The notes: a model not told the origin generated them from the sequence alone. A stretch of DNA of 64,000 bases from an uncultured Oscillospiraceae bacterium (GCA_900548545.1 URKX01000004.1:1-64000), one strand, 5' to 3'; shown: positions 51,535-60,795, counted from the stretch's first letter. A program made the numbers and translations.

Positions 51535-52272
51535 TCAGATCTCCCCCCTGTTCAGCTTCTTTTGCAGCATCCCCCGGACGTGCTCCAAGTCCTTGGGGGT
51601 GTCCACGGAAAGGCTCTCCGCCTCCACGGGGACCATCCGCAGAGGCTTGCCGTACTCAAGAAAACGCAGCTCGTTTACATCCTCCACCGCTTCCAAGGGG
51701 CCCCGGGGGGTGTTAGAGAAAAATTCCAGGGCCGCCGGGGTGTAGCACAGCACCCCCAAGTGCTTGTAAAAGGAGTAGTCCACGCTGGCTTTGGGGTGGG
51801 GGATGGGACTGCGGGAGAAAAACAGGGCATTGCCGTCCTCCCCGGCCACCACCTTAATGTTGGTTTCGTCCACCGCCTCCACGGGGGAGTGGATGGGCGC
51901 CATCAAGTTGGCGGCGAAAAAGCCCTCCAGGGAAGAGGGCACCACCTGGTCGATCACCTGGGGGTCGATGAGGGGTTCGTCCCCGTTGACGCACACATAC
52001 AGGTCCGCCGGCAGGGACTGGGCCACCTCCCACACCCGTTGGGTGCTGGTGGGGCACTGGGGCGAGGTGAGCTTGCAGGGGATCTGGTACTCCCCGCACA
52101 CCTGGCGGATGGCCTCGTGGTCCGTGGCCACCCACACCTCCCCGATCTTTTTGCACTTGCGCACCTGGTGGTATACCCACCAGAGCATGGGACGCCCGCA
52201 AAGGTCCGCCAAAGGTTTCCCCTTGAACCGGCTGGAATCGTACCGGGCAGGGATGATGGCAACAACGCGCAT
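51535..52272 (-). CDS. kdsB: 3-deoxy-manno-octulosonate cytidylyltransferase (CMP-Kdo synthetase) family
   Basis: 245-residue nucleotidyltransferase that activates a 2-ulosonic acid with CTP. IPARYDSSRFKGKPL at the N-terminus, VNGDEPLI with the metal Asp, the YKHLGVLCYTPAALEFF segment and the final VDTPKDLEHV are strongly KdsB-like. In Gram-negative bacteria KdsB makes CMP-Kdo for lipopolysaccharide; here there are no lipid A genes, so the product must serve a capsule or wall polymer. Adjacent to an aldolase-type gene and GT-B transferases. Confidence 0.88.
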   Translation of the reverse strand: MRVVAIIPARYDSSRFKGKPLADLCGRPMLWWVYHQVRKCKKIGEVWVATDHEAIRQVCGEYQIPCKLTSPQCPTSTQRVWEVAQSLPADLYVCVNGDEPLIDPQVIDQVVPSSLEGFFAANLMAPIHSPVEAVDETNIKVVAGEDGNALFFSRSPIPHPKASVDYSFYKHLGVLCYTPAALEFFSNTPRGPLEAVEDVNELRFLEYGKPLRMVPVEAESLSVDTPKDLEHVRGMLQKKLNRGEI

Positions 52273-52284
52273 AGGATAACCTCC

Positions 52285-54006
52285 TTATCGTTTCCACAGC
52301 CGGGCGATGGCCCGCAGGGGCCGGGTCACCTTCCAGCTGGTGGACTGCTCATAGAGCGCCGCCACACGCTGGCGCTCCGCTTCCAGTTGGGCTTGGACGC
52401 CCACCGCCCCAGGTTTGGACGGGGCAGGTTTTTTCCCGGGGGATCTCTTTTTCCGCTCAGCTTTGTACAGGTTCCAGTTTTCCATCAGCCGCTGGGACCA
52501 GAACTCCAACACCTGGCTGCTGACCACCTCAAAGCCCTCAGGTGCGGTCAAGTCCCCCCGCTTGCAGCAGTTTTCCCCGTCGTGGAGGTCGTAAGCCAGC
52601 ACGCTTGGCAAATGGACGGTGACCTCCCCTTCCAGCACCTGACGCCGGCCGTTGGGCCGCAGGCCGAACCGGGTGATGAGGAAATCCCGCAGGCGTTCCG
52701 CCAGGGGCAAAAACGCCTGGTTGTAAATGTGCTCCTCCCGGTAGGAACCCAGCAGCGCCTGCACCACATAGTGGTGGGGAACCGCCCCAAAGCACAAGGT
52801 GGAAAGCTCCTCCGTGTTTTCAAACCCGAAAAACACCGGCTCCATCTGCCGGCGTTTCAGCAGCAGCCCGGGGATGGCCTGGGGCCTGAGCACAATGCCC
52901 CCCTGCTCCCACAGGGCCAGCAGGGAGAGATACTCCTCCACAAACTCCCAGCGCCCTGTATCCGCTGCTTCCCGCACCACGGGGGGCAGGTCCTCCCGGG
53001 CGAGCCATTCCTCCCCCGGCTCCACCAGGGACACCTTGGGGAAGTGCTCCCGGATGGCCTCCCTCAAAGCCGCGGGAATCTCCCGGCGGCAGTGGGCGCA
53101 GATAAAGGTGTCGGGGATCACGGGCTTGTCCAGGTAATCCAGGATCTTCCCCGCCTGCTTGTCCTCTTTCAAATACCGGTTCAGACGGAAATCCGCCTCG
53201 AACCGGTGCAGCAGGCCGATAAAATCCGGCAAAAACAGGGTGCGGGACTGGGTCATGTTCCACAGAAGCTGCCGGGCAACTGCGTAGACCGCCTCCTCCT
53301 TGTACCCCGGGTCGCAGGTGGTGAGGAACTTTTCAAAGGCGTCCACGATATCCACCATGGCCCCCACCTGGCTGGTGGAAATGGTGCCGCCCCGGCGGTA
53401 ATAGTTGTAAAACGGCTGGGGCACATAGCCCACGCTGCGGGCCTTTGTCACCAGGGCGGGGATCAGGGCGATGTCCTCAAAGAGCATCTTCTCATACCGT
53501 TCCCCCTCCCACAGGGACCGGTGGAACAGCTTGTTCACGCTGTAGGTGATGTTGTTGCCGTAGGCAATGTAGTCCGCCAGGTCGATCTCCTCCTGGGGGC
53601 AGGAAACGGAAACCGTTTCCCGGTTTTCCTCCACGTAGCAGATCTTCACGTCGCACATCACCAGGTCATAGCCCCCTGACTTTGCCTTCTTGTAGAGGGT
53701 TTCCAGCATGGTGGGCTCGATGGTGTCGTCGGAATCCAGAAAGGCCAGATATTCCCCCCGGGCCGCGGCCACACCGGCGTTGCGGGCCATGCCCAATCCC
53801 TGGTTCCCCTGGTGGATCACCTTCACCAGCCCCGGGTAATCCCGGGCGTACCGGTCACAGATGGCGGGGCAGGCGTCGGGGCTGCCATCGTCCACCAGCA
53901 CGATCTCCTTTTCCTCCAGGGTCTGGGCCAGGGCGGAATCCACGGCCCGCTCCAAAAAGTTCTCCACCCCGTACACCGGGATGATCAAGGATACCTTAAC
54001 TTCCAT
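52285..54006 (-). CDS. Glycosyltransferase family 2 with a second sugar-transferase-like domain
   Basis: 573-residue protein. The N-terminal GT2 domain (about 1-230) has SLIIPVYGVENFL, VDDGSPD and the DSDDT metal motif. The central part (about 270-500) resembles GT32-type or capsule transferases (WEQGGIVL). The C-terminus (about 505-573) is a basic Lys/Pro stretch followed by a coiled helix and a STSWKVTRPLRAI ending common in rhamnan and capsule GTs. ATG 54006 overlaps the previous gene by 11 bases. Acts on cytoplasmic lipid-linked glycan; sugars not predictable. Confidence 0.88.
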   Translation of the reverse strand: MEVKVSLIIPVYGVENFLERAVDSALAQTLEEKEIVLVDDGSPDACPAICDRYARDYPGLVKVIHQGNQGLGMARNAGVAAARGEYLAFLDSDDTIEPTMLETLYKKAKSGGYDLVMCDVKICYVEENRETVSVSCPQEEIDLADYIAYGNNITYSVNKLFHRSLWEGERYEKMLFEDIALIPALVTKARSVGYVPQPFYNYYRRGGTISTSQVGAMVDIVDAFEKFLTTCDPGYKEEAVYAVARQLLWNMTQSRTLFLPDFIGLLHRFEADFRLNRYLKEDKQAGKILDYLDKPVIPDTFICAHCRREIPAALREAIREHFPKVSLVEPGEEWLAREDLPPVVREAADTGRWEFVEEYLSLLALWEQGGIVLRPQAIPGLLLKRRQMEPVFFGFENTEELSTLCFGAVPHHYVVQALLGSYREEHIYNQAFLPLAERLRDFLITRFGLRPNGRRQVLEGEVTVHLPSVLAYDLHDGENCCKRGDLTAPEGFEVVSSQVLEFWSQRLMENWNLYKAERKKRSPGKKPAPSKPGAVGVQAQLEAERQRVAALYEQSTSWKVTRPLRAIARLWKR

Positions 54007-55078
54007 GGTTCCCTCCCAAATACTTGAGTATGGCCTGCAACTGGTACACGGTTTCAGGCACATAGTAGTTTTTCCCGCCGAACCGCCGCCGGAAGGCTTC
54101 CAAATACCGGGACAGCCGCTTATCTTCCTTCCACAGCACCTTCCCGGTGTAGAGCTTGTACAGCATCACGGTGTCGTCCGGCTGCCCCAGGCAGAGCCTG
54201 CCGGTGAGCGCCCCGTTGGAGCACACGGTCACCACCCTGGGACGATGCTGCTCATTGAGCAAAAACAGCTCCCAGGGCACGGCAAGGTCCACCTTCCGGG
54301 AAAGCCCCAGGGCTTGGGGCAGGTGATCCACGTTGCGGGGATGGGGCTTCACCCTGAAGTTTTCCGGGCCCACCATCCGCTGGCAGGCCCTCATCAGTTC
54401 CAGATCGTTGCCTTGGATCTTCTCCGCCCGGAAGGACTGCTCCAAAAACAGGAAAGGGGGCATCTCCCGGGGCGGATGGTAATCGAAGATAAAATTTAAC
54501 AGCCGCAAAAGCTCCCCGTCCTGCCGGGAAAGCTTGGGAAGGGGCAGGTTTACAAGCCCGTCCCCCCGCATGGCCAAGGAGGGCTCATACAGCAGGGCCG
54601 CTGCGGTTTTCTCCCCCAGAAGCGCCCCCAAAGGATGGCGGTTCACCGCTGCCCGGTCCGGCCGGGCAAAGTCGATGACATAGCTGGAAAAGCCGTCCTC
54701 CATCCAGTAAAAGGGGCAGCTGTACCGGCAGGCCAGCAGCCGGGCCAGCCAGTCAAAATTGGGAAAGAGCACCTGGGCATACTCCCCGGGGTCCCCTTCC
54801 CCAAAAGCCCACCGGAGCAGGGCCGCCCCCTGGGAAAAACACTGGGCCACCGCTTCCGGGTTGTTCATGGGGTAGCGGGCGGAAAGCTCCGCTGCCTGGG
54901 CGGGGATCACCCGGGTGAACAGGCCCGTTTCCCGCAGCCGGGGCACCAGGTCTTGCAGGCCCGGGGTGGCATCCGTCACCACCAGGTCGGCGGTTTCCCC
55001 GGGAGGCGCCAAATGGCCCAGCTGGACAGCCGTCATCAAATGGTACACCGAATTGACCAGCACTAGAGATTTTGCCAT
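53996..55078 (-). CDS. GT-B glycosyltransferase resembling polysialyltransferase/GT52 proteins
   Basis: 360-residue cytoplasmic protein. LVLVNSVYHL at the N-terminus, an acidic FYWMEDGFSSY motif, and VKPHPRN and VCSNGALT further on are the pattern of CMP-sialic-acid-type GT-B transferases (GT52/GT38-like: Asp/Glu-Gly, His-Pro, Ser/Thr). Together with the CMP-ulosonate synthetase nearby it suggests transfer of a CMP-activated sugar acid. The family assignment is by motif only. Confidence 0.55.
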   Translation of the reverse strand: MAKSLVLVNSVYHLMTAVQLGHLAPPGETADLVVTDATPGLQDLVPRLRETGLFTRVIPAQAAELSARYPMNNPEAVAQCFSQGAALLRWAFGEGDPGEYAQVLFPNFDWLARLLACRYSCPFYWMEDGFSSYVIDFARPDRAAVNRHPLGALLGEKTAAALLYEPSLAMRGDGLVNLPLPKLSRQDGELLRLLNFIFDYHPPREMPPFLFLEQSFRAEKIQGNDLELMRACQRMVGPENFRVKPHPRNVDHLPQALGLSRKVDLAVPWELFLLNEQHRPRVVTVCSNGALTGRLCLGQPDDTVMLYKLYTGKVLWKEDKRLSRYLEAFRRRFGGKNYYVPETVYQLQAILKYLGGNHGS

Positions 55079-55088
55079 AACGCCCTCC

Positions 55089-56072
55089 TTACATCACAGG
55101 AGCAGGACAGCCATCTGCCCTGCTGAGATCTACAATCTGGAAGCTTTCCCCCAAGTTTGCCAACGCCGTAGAGCCAAAAGCCCACACCTGCCGGGGCCGC
55201 CTCCCCCGGAAAAAGTAGGGCAGCAGCTCCGCCGGGAAGGGGGTGGACACGATCTGGGCCCCGGGGAACACCTCCTGGTAATCCAAGGGGTCGTCGGGGT
55301 GTTTCTTCACCAGCAGGGGCACGCCTTTCAGCGCCCCTTCCCCCAAAGACCGGTACATCGCCCGCTGCTGCTCCTCCCCCAGCATCCCCAGGTTGGAAAA
55401 CTGCTGGGTCAGCAGCACTGCCCGGGCCTTGGTGCGCACCCGACGCGGGAGGAAAAAACGGCACAGCTTTTCCCGTTCTCCATGGGGCAGGGTTTTCAGG
55501 GCCCGCTCCACCGAAAAATCCCACACCTGCCCCGGCAGGGACAGGGGCTGGTTCTGGGCCTCACCACAGCAGAACACCTCCCGGATAAGAGGGTTCTCCC
55601 CGGAAAACAGGCCGTGTTTCAGGGCAATGGCCGCGTGCTGGGGGAACTTCTCCCCCAAGATCACCGCCTCCCGCTGGGGGTGGCTCAAGGCGCCGGCGGC
55701 ATCCTCAAACAGGGAGAAGGGAAGCCCCTGGTCCAGCACCGCCAGGGAAAAATAAAAGTGGGCCCCAGCAATGTAGATCTTTGAAAACGCTTCCAGAGGC
55801 GGCAGCTCCAGGGAACGGAAGGCCTTCTGGACGGCGGCTGTCACCTGGGCTTCCTCCCCGTGGGGGATACGCAGGTAGGGAAACAGCTTCACCTCATCAA
55901 AAAAGCCCCGGTGATGCAGCCGGGGCCACTGAGGGTACTTTTCCACAATGAAATCCGGCAGCAGCAGCGCAGCCTCCTCCTCCGGATGGAACAGCCTCCG
56001 GTGCAGGAGCACTTCTAACAGCTGGTAGGAACTCACAGCATGATACAGCACCTTACCCGATCCCCGGTTCAT
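55089..56072 (-). CDS. GT-B glycosyltransferase resembling GT52 / CMP-sugar-acid transferases
   Basis: 327-residue protein with the same motif order as its neighbour: VLYHAVSSYQLLEVL at the start, SLFEDAAGAL (Glu-Asp), a VLLTQQFSNLGML strand, VKKHPDDP (His-Pro), and a final FGSTAL. It is likely a second transferase using the same or a related CMP-activated donor. ATG 56072 has GGAGGGAC upstream and overlaps the preceding gene by 20 bases; the frame upstream of it lies in that gene. Confidence 0.55.
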   Translation of the reverse strand: MNRGSGKVLYHAVSSYQLLEVLLHRRLFHPEEEAALLLPDFIVEKYPQWPRLHHRGFFDEVKLFPYLRIPHGEEAQVTAAVQKAFRSLELPPLEAFSKIYIAGAHFYFSLAVLDQGLPFSLFEDAAGALSHPQREAVILGEKFPQHAAIALKHGLFSGENPLIREVFCCGEAQNQPLSLPGQVWDFSVERALKTLPHGEREKLCRFFLPRRVRTKARAVLLTQQFSNLGMLGEEQQRAMYRSLGEGALKGVPLLVKKHPDDPLDYQEVFPGAQIVSTPFPAELLPYFFRGRRPRQVWAFGSTALANLGESFQIVDLSRADGCPAPVM

Positions 56073-58008
56073 CAAAAAGTCCCTCCAATCCACGGCGGTA
56101 AGGGGCGTTTTCCCCCCCGAACACCTCCAGCATGGGGCCATAGGCATCCCGGCCGGAAATGGGCAGGCAAAGCCCCAGCCGCTGTTCCAGGCCCACCCAC
56201 TCCTGGGCAAAGTCCCACAGGCCCCGGTGGATCTCCTCCACCTGGGCGGCGTGGGGGTTGAGGGAAAACTCCATCCGCCAGCCCCCCTCCTGGGCAGGGT
56301 AGATCCCCCGCAGGCTGCCCTCTATCCCGCCTAAAAGCAGCTCCCAGAACAGGTTGTGGCCCTCCCCCGGATGGTGCAGCTTCCACAGGTCCCGGTTTTC
56401 AGCCGGGGAAAACAGGTAGCTTGCCAGTTCCCCGGTGAGCAGCAGGGGGTCGGCGGCGTCCCGCTCCGGGCTGTGGGCCGAATTGGTCCCCGCCACCAGG
56501 CCGGTGATCTTGCAGGGGATGTTCCACAGGCGGCGGGCGGCATGGGACAGGCTCACCGGACCGCTGCCCGCCCAGCCGATGTCCACCACCCCGGCGTGGG
56601 AGCACCCGGAAAGGAGCTGCCGGTAATACTCCCCTGCCGCCTGGCGCTGGGGCTGGTAAACTGCCAGCACCTTGTCCCACACCCCTTGCAGGTAGTGTTG
56701 TACCTCCCTGGCGTTTTTATGCGTCAAGGCTGTTTGAGGGGAAAGCCCCAGGGCCCCGCAAAGCCCCGGCAACAGAGAGGAGAGCTCCATGGAGGCCAGC
56801 ACCTGCTGCAAGGGCAGGCTCTTCCCCACCTTGTGGATGAGGAACCGCCGGAAATAGTCCGCTGGGAACAGCCCGGCGCAGACCTTGGCCGCCGCAAGCC
56901 GTGACCAATAGGCGTACACCGGCCGGGGGTCCTGGGGGTACAGGCGGTGGTACAGGGTGAGCAGTGCCTCCCCGTCCCGGGAGAGAAACAGCAGCCGGTC
57001 CGCCCCGGCTTGGTCCGCCCACTGGCGGAGGAAGCGGCAATACCCCAGGGCGAACAAGCCCCCATACACAAAGCCGTACTCATACAGCCGGGGCCAAGTG
57101 TGGGCGCCGCTGTGGAGCTTCCCGTTGACCATCCCCCGGTAGACGCTGCCCACCACGGGGGAGAGGTCCGCCGCCCGGTAAGGGCTGCCGGAAGCGGTGA
57201 CGCTTTGGTAGAAAACAGGCTCTATCCCTTGGGCGCCTGCCATGGCCCCGTCCGAGTGGGGGTTGTCCCCCACATGGGCAAGGGACTGGGCCTGGGGGAA
57301 CCGCTGCCGCAGCCGCCGGAACAGCGCCCCGTCCCCTTTGGAGCAGCCCTCCTCCCCGGAAACAAGGCAGGCGGGAAACCGGCCGAACCCCTCCCGCCGG
57401 AGCAGGTCCTGCAAGAACTCCGCCGGCAGGTACATATCGGAAACCAGGGCCATGGGCTTTCCCCGCTGCCGCAAGGACTCCACCACCGGCAAAAAATAGG
57501 GGTTGCCCCGGCAAAGGGCTGCCTCCACTTCCAGCTCGGCGGCCATGCCCTCTTCCACCGGCAGGGCGGTGAGCAGGGCAAGCTCCTGCCAGATCTCCCG
57601 AAGGGTCACCTCGCCCCGCCCTCCTGCCCGGCGGTTTTTCTCCCGGGCAAGCAGCTCCGCCTCTACCCGCAGCCGGCGGAAATCCGGGTAGGAGAGCTTG
57701 GCGCCCACCAGGGAAAAAGCCGTCTGTGGGTCGTCCACCTCCCGAAGCAGCAAGGTGTCAAACACGTCGAAGGAAACCAGGTCGAACTGTGCCAACCGGT
57801 GGGCCAGAAGCCGGGGGTCTTCCCGCTGGGTTTGGGCGGACTCGCTGCCCTGGGCTGGCAAGGGGGTATTCCCGCCCTGGGCAAAGGCCCCGGCCAGCAG
57901 GGCGGGGGCAGCCTTCCAGCGGGGCACGCCCCGCTGCCGCAGGGCCTGGTAACGCTGCCCTGCCTGGGGACGGCGGGTGGTGAGGAAGTGATACAGTGCA
58001 CGTTTCAT
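56053..58008 (-). CDS. HAD-superfamily hydrolase fused to a second conserved domain
   Basis: 651-residue protein of a type found in surface polysaccharide clusters (COG5610-like). After an 80-residue lead, the HAD domain (about 80-280) has FDVFDTLLLR (nucleophile and acid Asp), SDMYLPAEF, CSKGDGALF (Lys) and HVGDNPHSD, an intact phosphatase set. Residues about 310-560 form a second domain marked by LLFLSRDGE and VDIGWAGSG. The same two motifs (YFLSRDG, VDSGWMG) occur in the gene at 59506-60795, so this is a shared domain. Possible role: dephosphorylating a sugar phosphate precursor or polymer phosphate. Confidence 0.75.
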   Translation of the reverse strand: MKRALYHFLTTRRPQAGQRYQALRQRGVPRWKAAPALLAGAFAQGGNTPLPAQGSESAQTQREDPRLLAHRLAQFDLVSFDVFDTLLLREVDDPQTAFSLVGAKLSYPDFRRLRVEAELLAREKNRRAGGRGEVTLREIWQELALLTALPVEEGMAAELEVEAALCRGNPYFLPVVESLRQRGKPMALVSDMYLPAEFLQDLLRREGFGRFPACLVSGEEGCSKGDGALFRRLRQRFPQAQSLAHVGDNPHSDGAMAGAQGIEPVFYQSVTASGSPYRAADLSPVVGSVYRGMVNGKLHSGAHTWPRLYEYGFVYGGLFALGYCRFLRQWADQAGADRLLFLSRDGEALLTLYHRLYPQDPRPVYAYWSRLAAAKVCAGLFPADYFRRFLIHKVGKSLPLQQVLASMELSSLLPGLCGALGLSPQTALTHKNAREVQHYLQGVWDKVLAVYQPQRQAAGEYYRQLLSGCSHAGVVDIGWAGSGPVSLSHAARRLWNIPCKITGLVAGTNSAHSPERDAADPLLLTGELASYLFSPAENRDLWKLHHPGEGHNLFWELLLGGIEGSLRGIYPAQEGGWRMEFSLNPHAAQVEEIHRGLWDFAQEWVGLEQRLGLCLPISGRDAYGPMLEVFGGENAPYRRGLEGLFDEPGIG

Positions 58009-58760
58009 GGATGCTCCTTTCCCGGCTGCTGGCTGGCCTCAAAGGCGTCGCAGACCGCTTTGGGGGAGCCAAACAGCCGCAGTTTCCCCCGGTCCAGCCA
58101 AAGGGCCTGGGTGCAGTTTTCCCGGATGACCCCCGGCGAGTGGGAAACCATCAACACCGTGGAGCCCCCGTGGATCATCTCCCGGATGCGGGCCTCGCTC
58201 TTTTTCCGGAAGAACAGATCCCCCACGCTGAGCACCTCGTCCAGAATGAGGATCTCGGGGGTGTCCCCGGCGGTGGCGATGGCAAATCCCAGCCGGGACA
58301 CCATGCCCGAGGAGTAGTGTCCCACCTTCTCCTCCATAAAGCCCTCCAGCCCGGCAAATTCCACGATCTCCTGGTAGTGCTCCTGGAGGAAGCGCCGGCT
58401 CCGGCCAATGAGGGCGCCGTTTAAAAACAGGTTCTCCCGGCCGGTGAGCTCCATGTCAAAGCCGGTGCCCAGGGTCAACAGTTGCACCTTGTCCCGGTTG
58501 ACGGACACTTTCCCGCTGGTGGGGGTCAGGGCGCCGGCCACGATCTTCAGCAGGGTGCTTTTCCCCGAGCCGTTGCGCCCCACGATCCCCACCACCTGGC
58601 CATGCCCCACCTGAAAGCTCACGTTGTCCAGGGCACGGAAGGGTGTGGTCTTCCCCCGGCCCTTGAGAAGCAGCTCCTTCAGGCTTCCGGGGGTGCGCTC
58701 CGCCCGGGGGAACTCCATGGTCACATGGCTGGCCCGCAGGGCAATGCTATCACCTGCCAT
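58005..58760 (-). CDS. Polysaccharide ABC exporter ATP-binding protein (Wzt/TagH-like)
   Basis: 251-residue ATPase. The family's N-terminal lead (VTMEFPRAERTPGSLKELLLKG) precedes Walker A GRNGSGKST, a YSSGMVSRLGFAI signature typical of Wzt/TagH, Walker B ILILDEVLSVGD, and SHSPGVI. It lacks the C-terminal carbohydrate-binding domain of O9a-type Wzt, as in teichoic acid TagH short forms. Its start codon lies 11 bases beyond the permease stop and its stop overlaps the next start by 4 bases. Pumps the lipid-linked polymer across the membrane with the permease. Confidence 0.93.
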   Translation of the reverse strand: MAGDSIALRASHVTMEFPRAERTPGSLKELLLKGRGKTTPFRALDNVSFQVGHGQVVGIVGRNGSGKSTLLKIVAGALTPTSGKVSVNRDKVQLLTLGTGFDMELTGRENLFLNGALIGRSRRFLQEHYQEIVEFAGLEGFMEEKVGHYSSGMVSRLGFAIATAGDTPEILILDEVLSVGDLFFRKKSEARIREMIHGGSTVLMVSHSPGVIRENCTQALWLDRGKLRLFGSPKAVCDAFEASQQPGKEHP

Positions 58761-58771
58761 ACCGTTTCACC

Positions 58772-59545
58772 TCACAGCCTCAGCAAGATTTTTTCCCGCA
58801 GCACCCGGAAGATCCCCCAGCCCGCCAGGTAAACGCATCCGCCCCAGGCAACCATCCGGGCGATCTCTTCCCAGGTGGGCGGCAGGCCCTCCATCACAGC
58901 CCCCCGCAAGCACCGGATATACAGGTACAGGGGGTTGAACTCCACCACCTGGCGGATGGGCCCGGAAAGCTGGCCCGCCGGGTAAAAGATGGCCGAACAG
59001 TACATCCAAAGGGTCAGAACCACAGAGTACAGGTGGCGCACATCCCCGAAAAACACATAGGCTGCGGAGAGGGCGTAGGAGATCCCCAGGGAAAACAGGA
59101 ACAGGCACCCCACAATGGGCACCAAAAACAGCGCTGCCCACCCCACTTCCACCCGGAACACCAACAGCATCACCCCATAGGCCACAAAGGAGTAGCCCAG
59201 GTTCACCAGGGCCGTGCACCCCCGGGTGAGGACGAACAGCTCCATGGGGAACTTCACCTTTAAAAGGAGGGTGCGGTTGTCCGCCAGGGTGGTCATGGCG
59301 GAGTTGGTGGTGCCGGTAAAGGCCTGCCACAGCAGGTAGCCGGTCAGGTAGTAGATGGGGTAGTTTTCAATGGCGCGGCGGAACATCTGGGAAAAGATCA
59401 GCGACAACACCCCCATGGAAAGCAGGGGGTTGAGCACGCTCCACAGCACCCCCAGCACCGACCGGGCATACTTCCGTTTCAGCTCCCGGCTGGTGAGCTG
59501 CTGGATCACAAACCAGTATTGCCGCCTTTTTTCCCGTTTTTCCAT
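58772..59545 (-). CDS. Polysaccharide ABC exporter permease (Wzm/TagG-like)
   Basis: 257-residue ABC-2 permease with six helices. The N-terminal amphipathic region LTSRELKRKYARSVLGVLWSVLNPL and the re-entrant SAIFYP segment before the last helices are typical of Wzm/TagG. It overlaps the upstream gene by 40 bases. With the following ATPase gene it forms the exporter of the cluster. Confidence 0.93.
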   Translation of the reverse strand: MEKREKRRQYWFVIQQLTSRELKRKYARSVLGVLWSVLNPLLSMGVLSLIFSQMFRRAIENYPIYYLTGYLLWQAFTGTTNSAMTTLADNRTLLLKVKFPMELFVLTRGCTALVNLGYSFVAYGVMLLVFRVEVGWAALFLVPIVGCLFLFSLGISYALSAAYVFFGDVRHLYSVVLTLWMYCSAIFYPAGQLSGPIRQVVEFNPLYLYIRCLRGAVMEGLPPTWEEIARMVAWGGCVYLAGWGIFRVLREKILLRL

Positions 59546-60795
59546 GGGTATCCCTCCTGCTTCATCACCGCTTTAGCCCCCAAACGCAGGGCCCTGGCCC
59601 ACCGCACCCGGTCAAAGGCCGCGAACCATGGGGCTGGGTCCCGCTCCACCAGGGCGGCGCTGCCCGGCAGCCATCCGCTGGAAACCGTCCCCTCCCCCAA
59701 GGCCAGCCGGGGGAGCAGCCGGTTCCGGGAAAGCTCCTTCCTGGTGAGCTTTGGCGCCAGGAAGGTATCCTCCTCCAACAGGCCGCTGGAAAACGCCAGT
59801 TCCCCCAAAGCCTCCGCCTGCTGCCGGGTGGGGGAGGCCATCAAACGGTGGAGGCGTCCCCACATCTGGGAGCGCACCGCTTCCCCCCGGGCCTCCAGGC
59901 CCTTGGGCGGGGGCTGTTCGCCTGCCAGGGTCCGGCCGTAGGCGAGGAACACCTGTCCCAGGTCCTGCTTTTTCCGGCAGAGGGACGCCTTTGCCAGCCG
60001 GGGCACCGCCCTTCCCTCCCGGAACTCGTACCCCAAGGTCATACCCTGGGGGGCGGAAAACACCGCCTCAAACAGGCCAGGCTCAAACCCAGCCTGCACC
60101 TGCAATTCCCGGCCGGGGGAAAAGAAATACCCCTCCCCCCTGCCCAGGGAAGGCCCCTGGTACAGCCCGGCGTAATACCCCCGCAGGCTGCTGCTTCCTC
60201 CCAACAGGCGGAGGGCCTGCCCCAGGGTCTCCTGGGTGGTGCCCATCCAGCCGCTGTCCACCAGGGCCCAAGGCACTGGCTCCAATAGGCCCTCCTGGCG
60301 AAGGTACCCCAAAAAAGCGGACAGGGCTTGGCGGGAATGGCGCTCCACCCCCCGCAGGAAAGCCGGGCAGGCAAGCAATTCCCGCCCCAAGGCCCGGCGC
60401 TCCCCCCGGGTGAGGACCTGCTCCCCGGGAAGCTTCAACCAGGCCAGCACCGCACCCTGCTCTACCGGGGACAGCCCCGCCCGGGCTAAAAGCCCTCTCA
60501 ATGCCGCCGGCTGCCCCGGGCCGCACAGCTGGGCCACCGCACCAGGCAGGTCCCGATGGTACAGGGGCAGCCGCCAGGCATACCGGGAGCCGTACAAATA
60601 CCGGCAGTCCAGGGGAAGGTTCCAAGCCCGGCACAGGACTTTGGAAAGCCGGTACCCATACCAGCCGTCCCGGGAGAGAAAGTACAGCCGCTCCACCCCC
60701 TGTCCCAGCGCCCGTCCCAGCACCCACTGGGTAAAACCACCCAGGGCCGGGGCCAAGACCTCCCGCCCCACCTGGCAAAGCACCCGGTCACCCAT
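59506..60795 (-). CDS. Protein with the FLSRDG domain found in HAD-linked glycan proteins
   Basis: 429-residue protein without signal peptide or clear helices. Its first 250 residues (LYFLSRDGWYGYRL, then VDSGWMGTTQ) match the second domain of the HAD fusion at 56053-58008. The rest is Leu/Ala/Gly/Arg-rich with no family that I recognise. The ATG at 60795 overlaps the GT2 gene by 8 bases, and the C-terminus overlaps the exporter permease by 40 bases. Function unknown; the pairing suggests partner or paralogous roles in polymer synthesis. Confidence 0.7.
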   Translation of the reverse strand: MGDRVLCQVGREVLAPALGGFTQWVLGRALGQGVERLYFLSRDGWYGYRLSKVLCRAWNLPLDCRYLYGSRYAWRLPLYHRDLPGAVAQLCGPGQPAALRGLLARAGLSPVEQGAVLAWLKLPGEQVLTRGERRALGRELLACPAFLRGVERHSRQALSAFLGYLRQEGLLEPVPWALVDSGWMGTTQETLGQALRLLGGSSSLRGYYAGLYQGPSLGRGEGYFFSPGRELQVQAGFEPGLFEAVFSAPQGMTLGYEFREGRAVPRLAKASLCRKKQDLGQVFLAYGRTLAGEQPPPKGLEARGEAVRSQMWGRLHRLMASPTRQQAEALGELAFSSGLLEEDTFLAPKLTRKELSRNRLLPRLALGEGTVSSGWLPGSAALVERDPAPWFAAFDRVRWARALRLGAKAVMKQEGYPWKNGKKGGNTGL

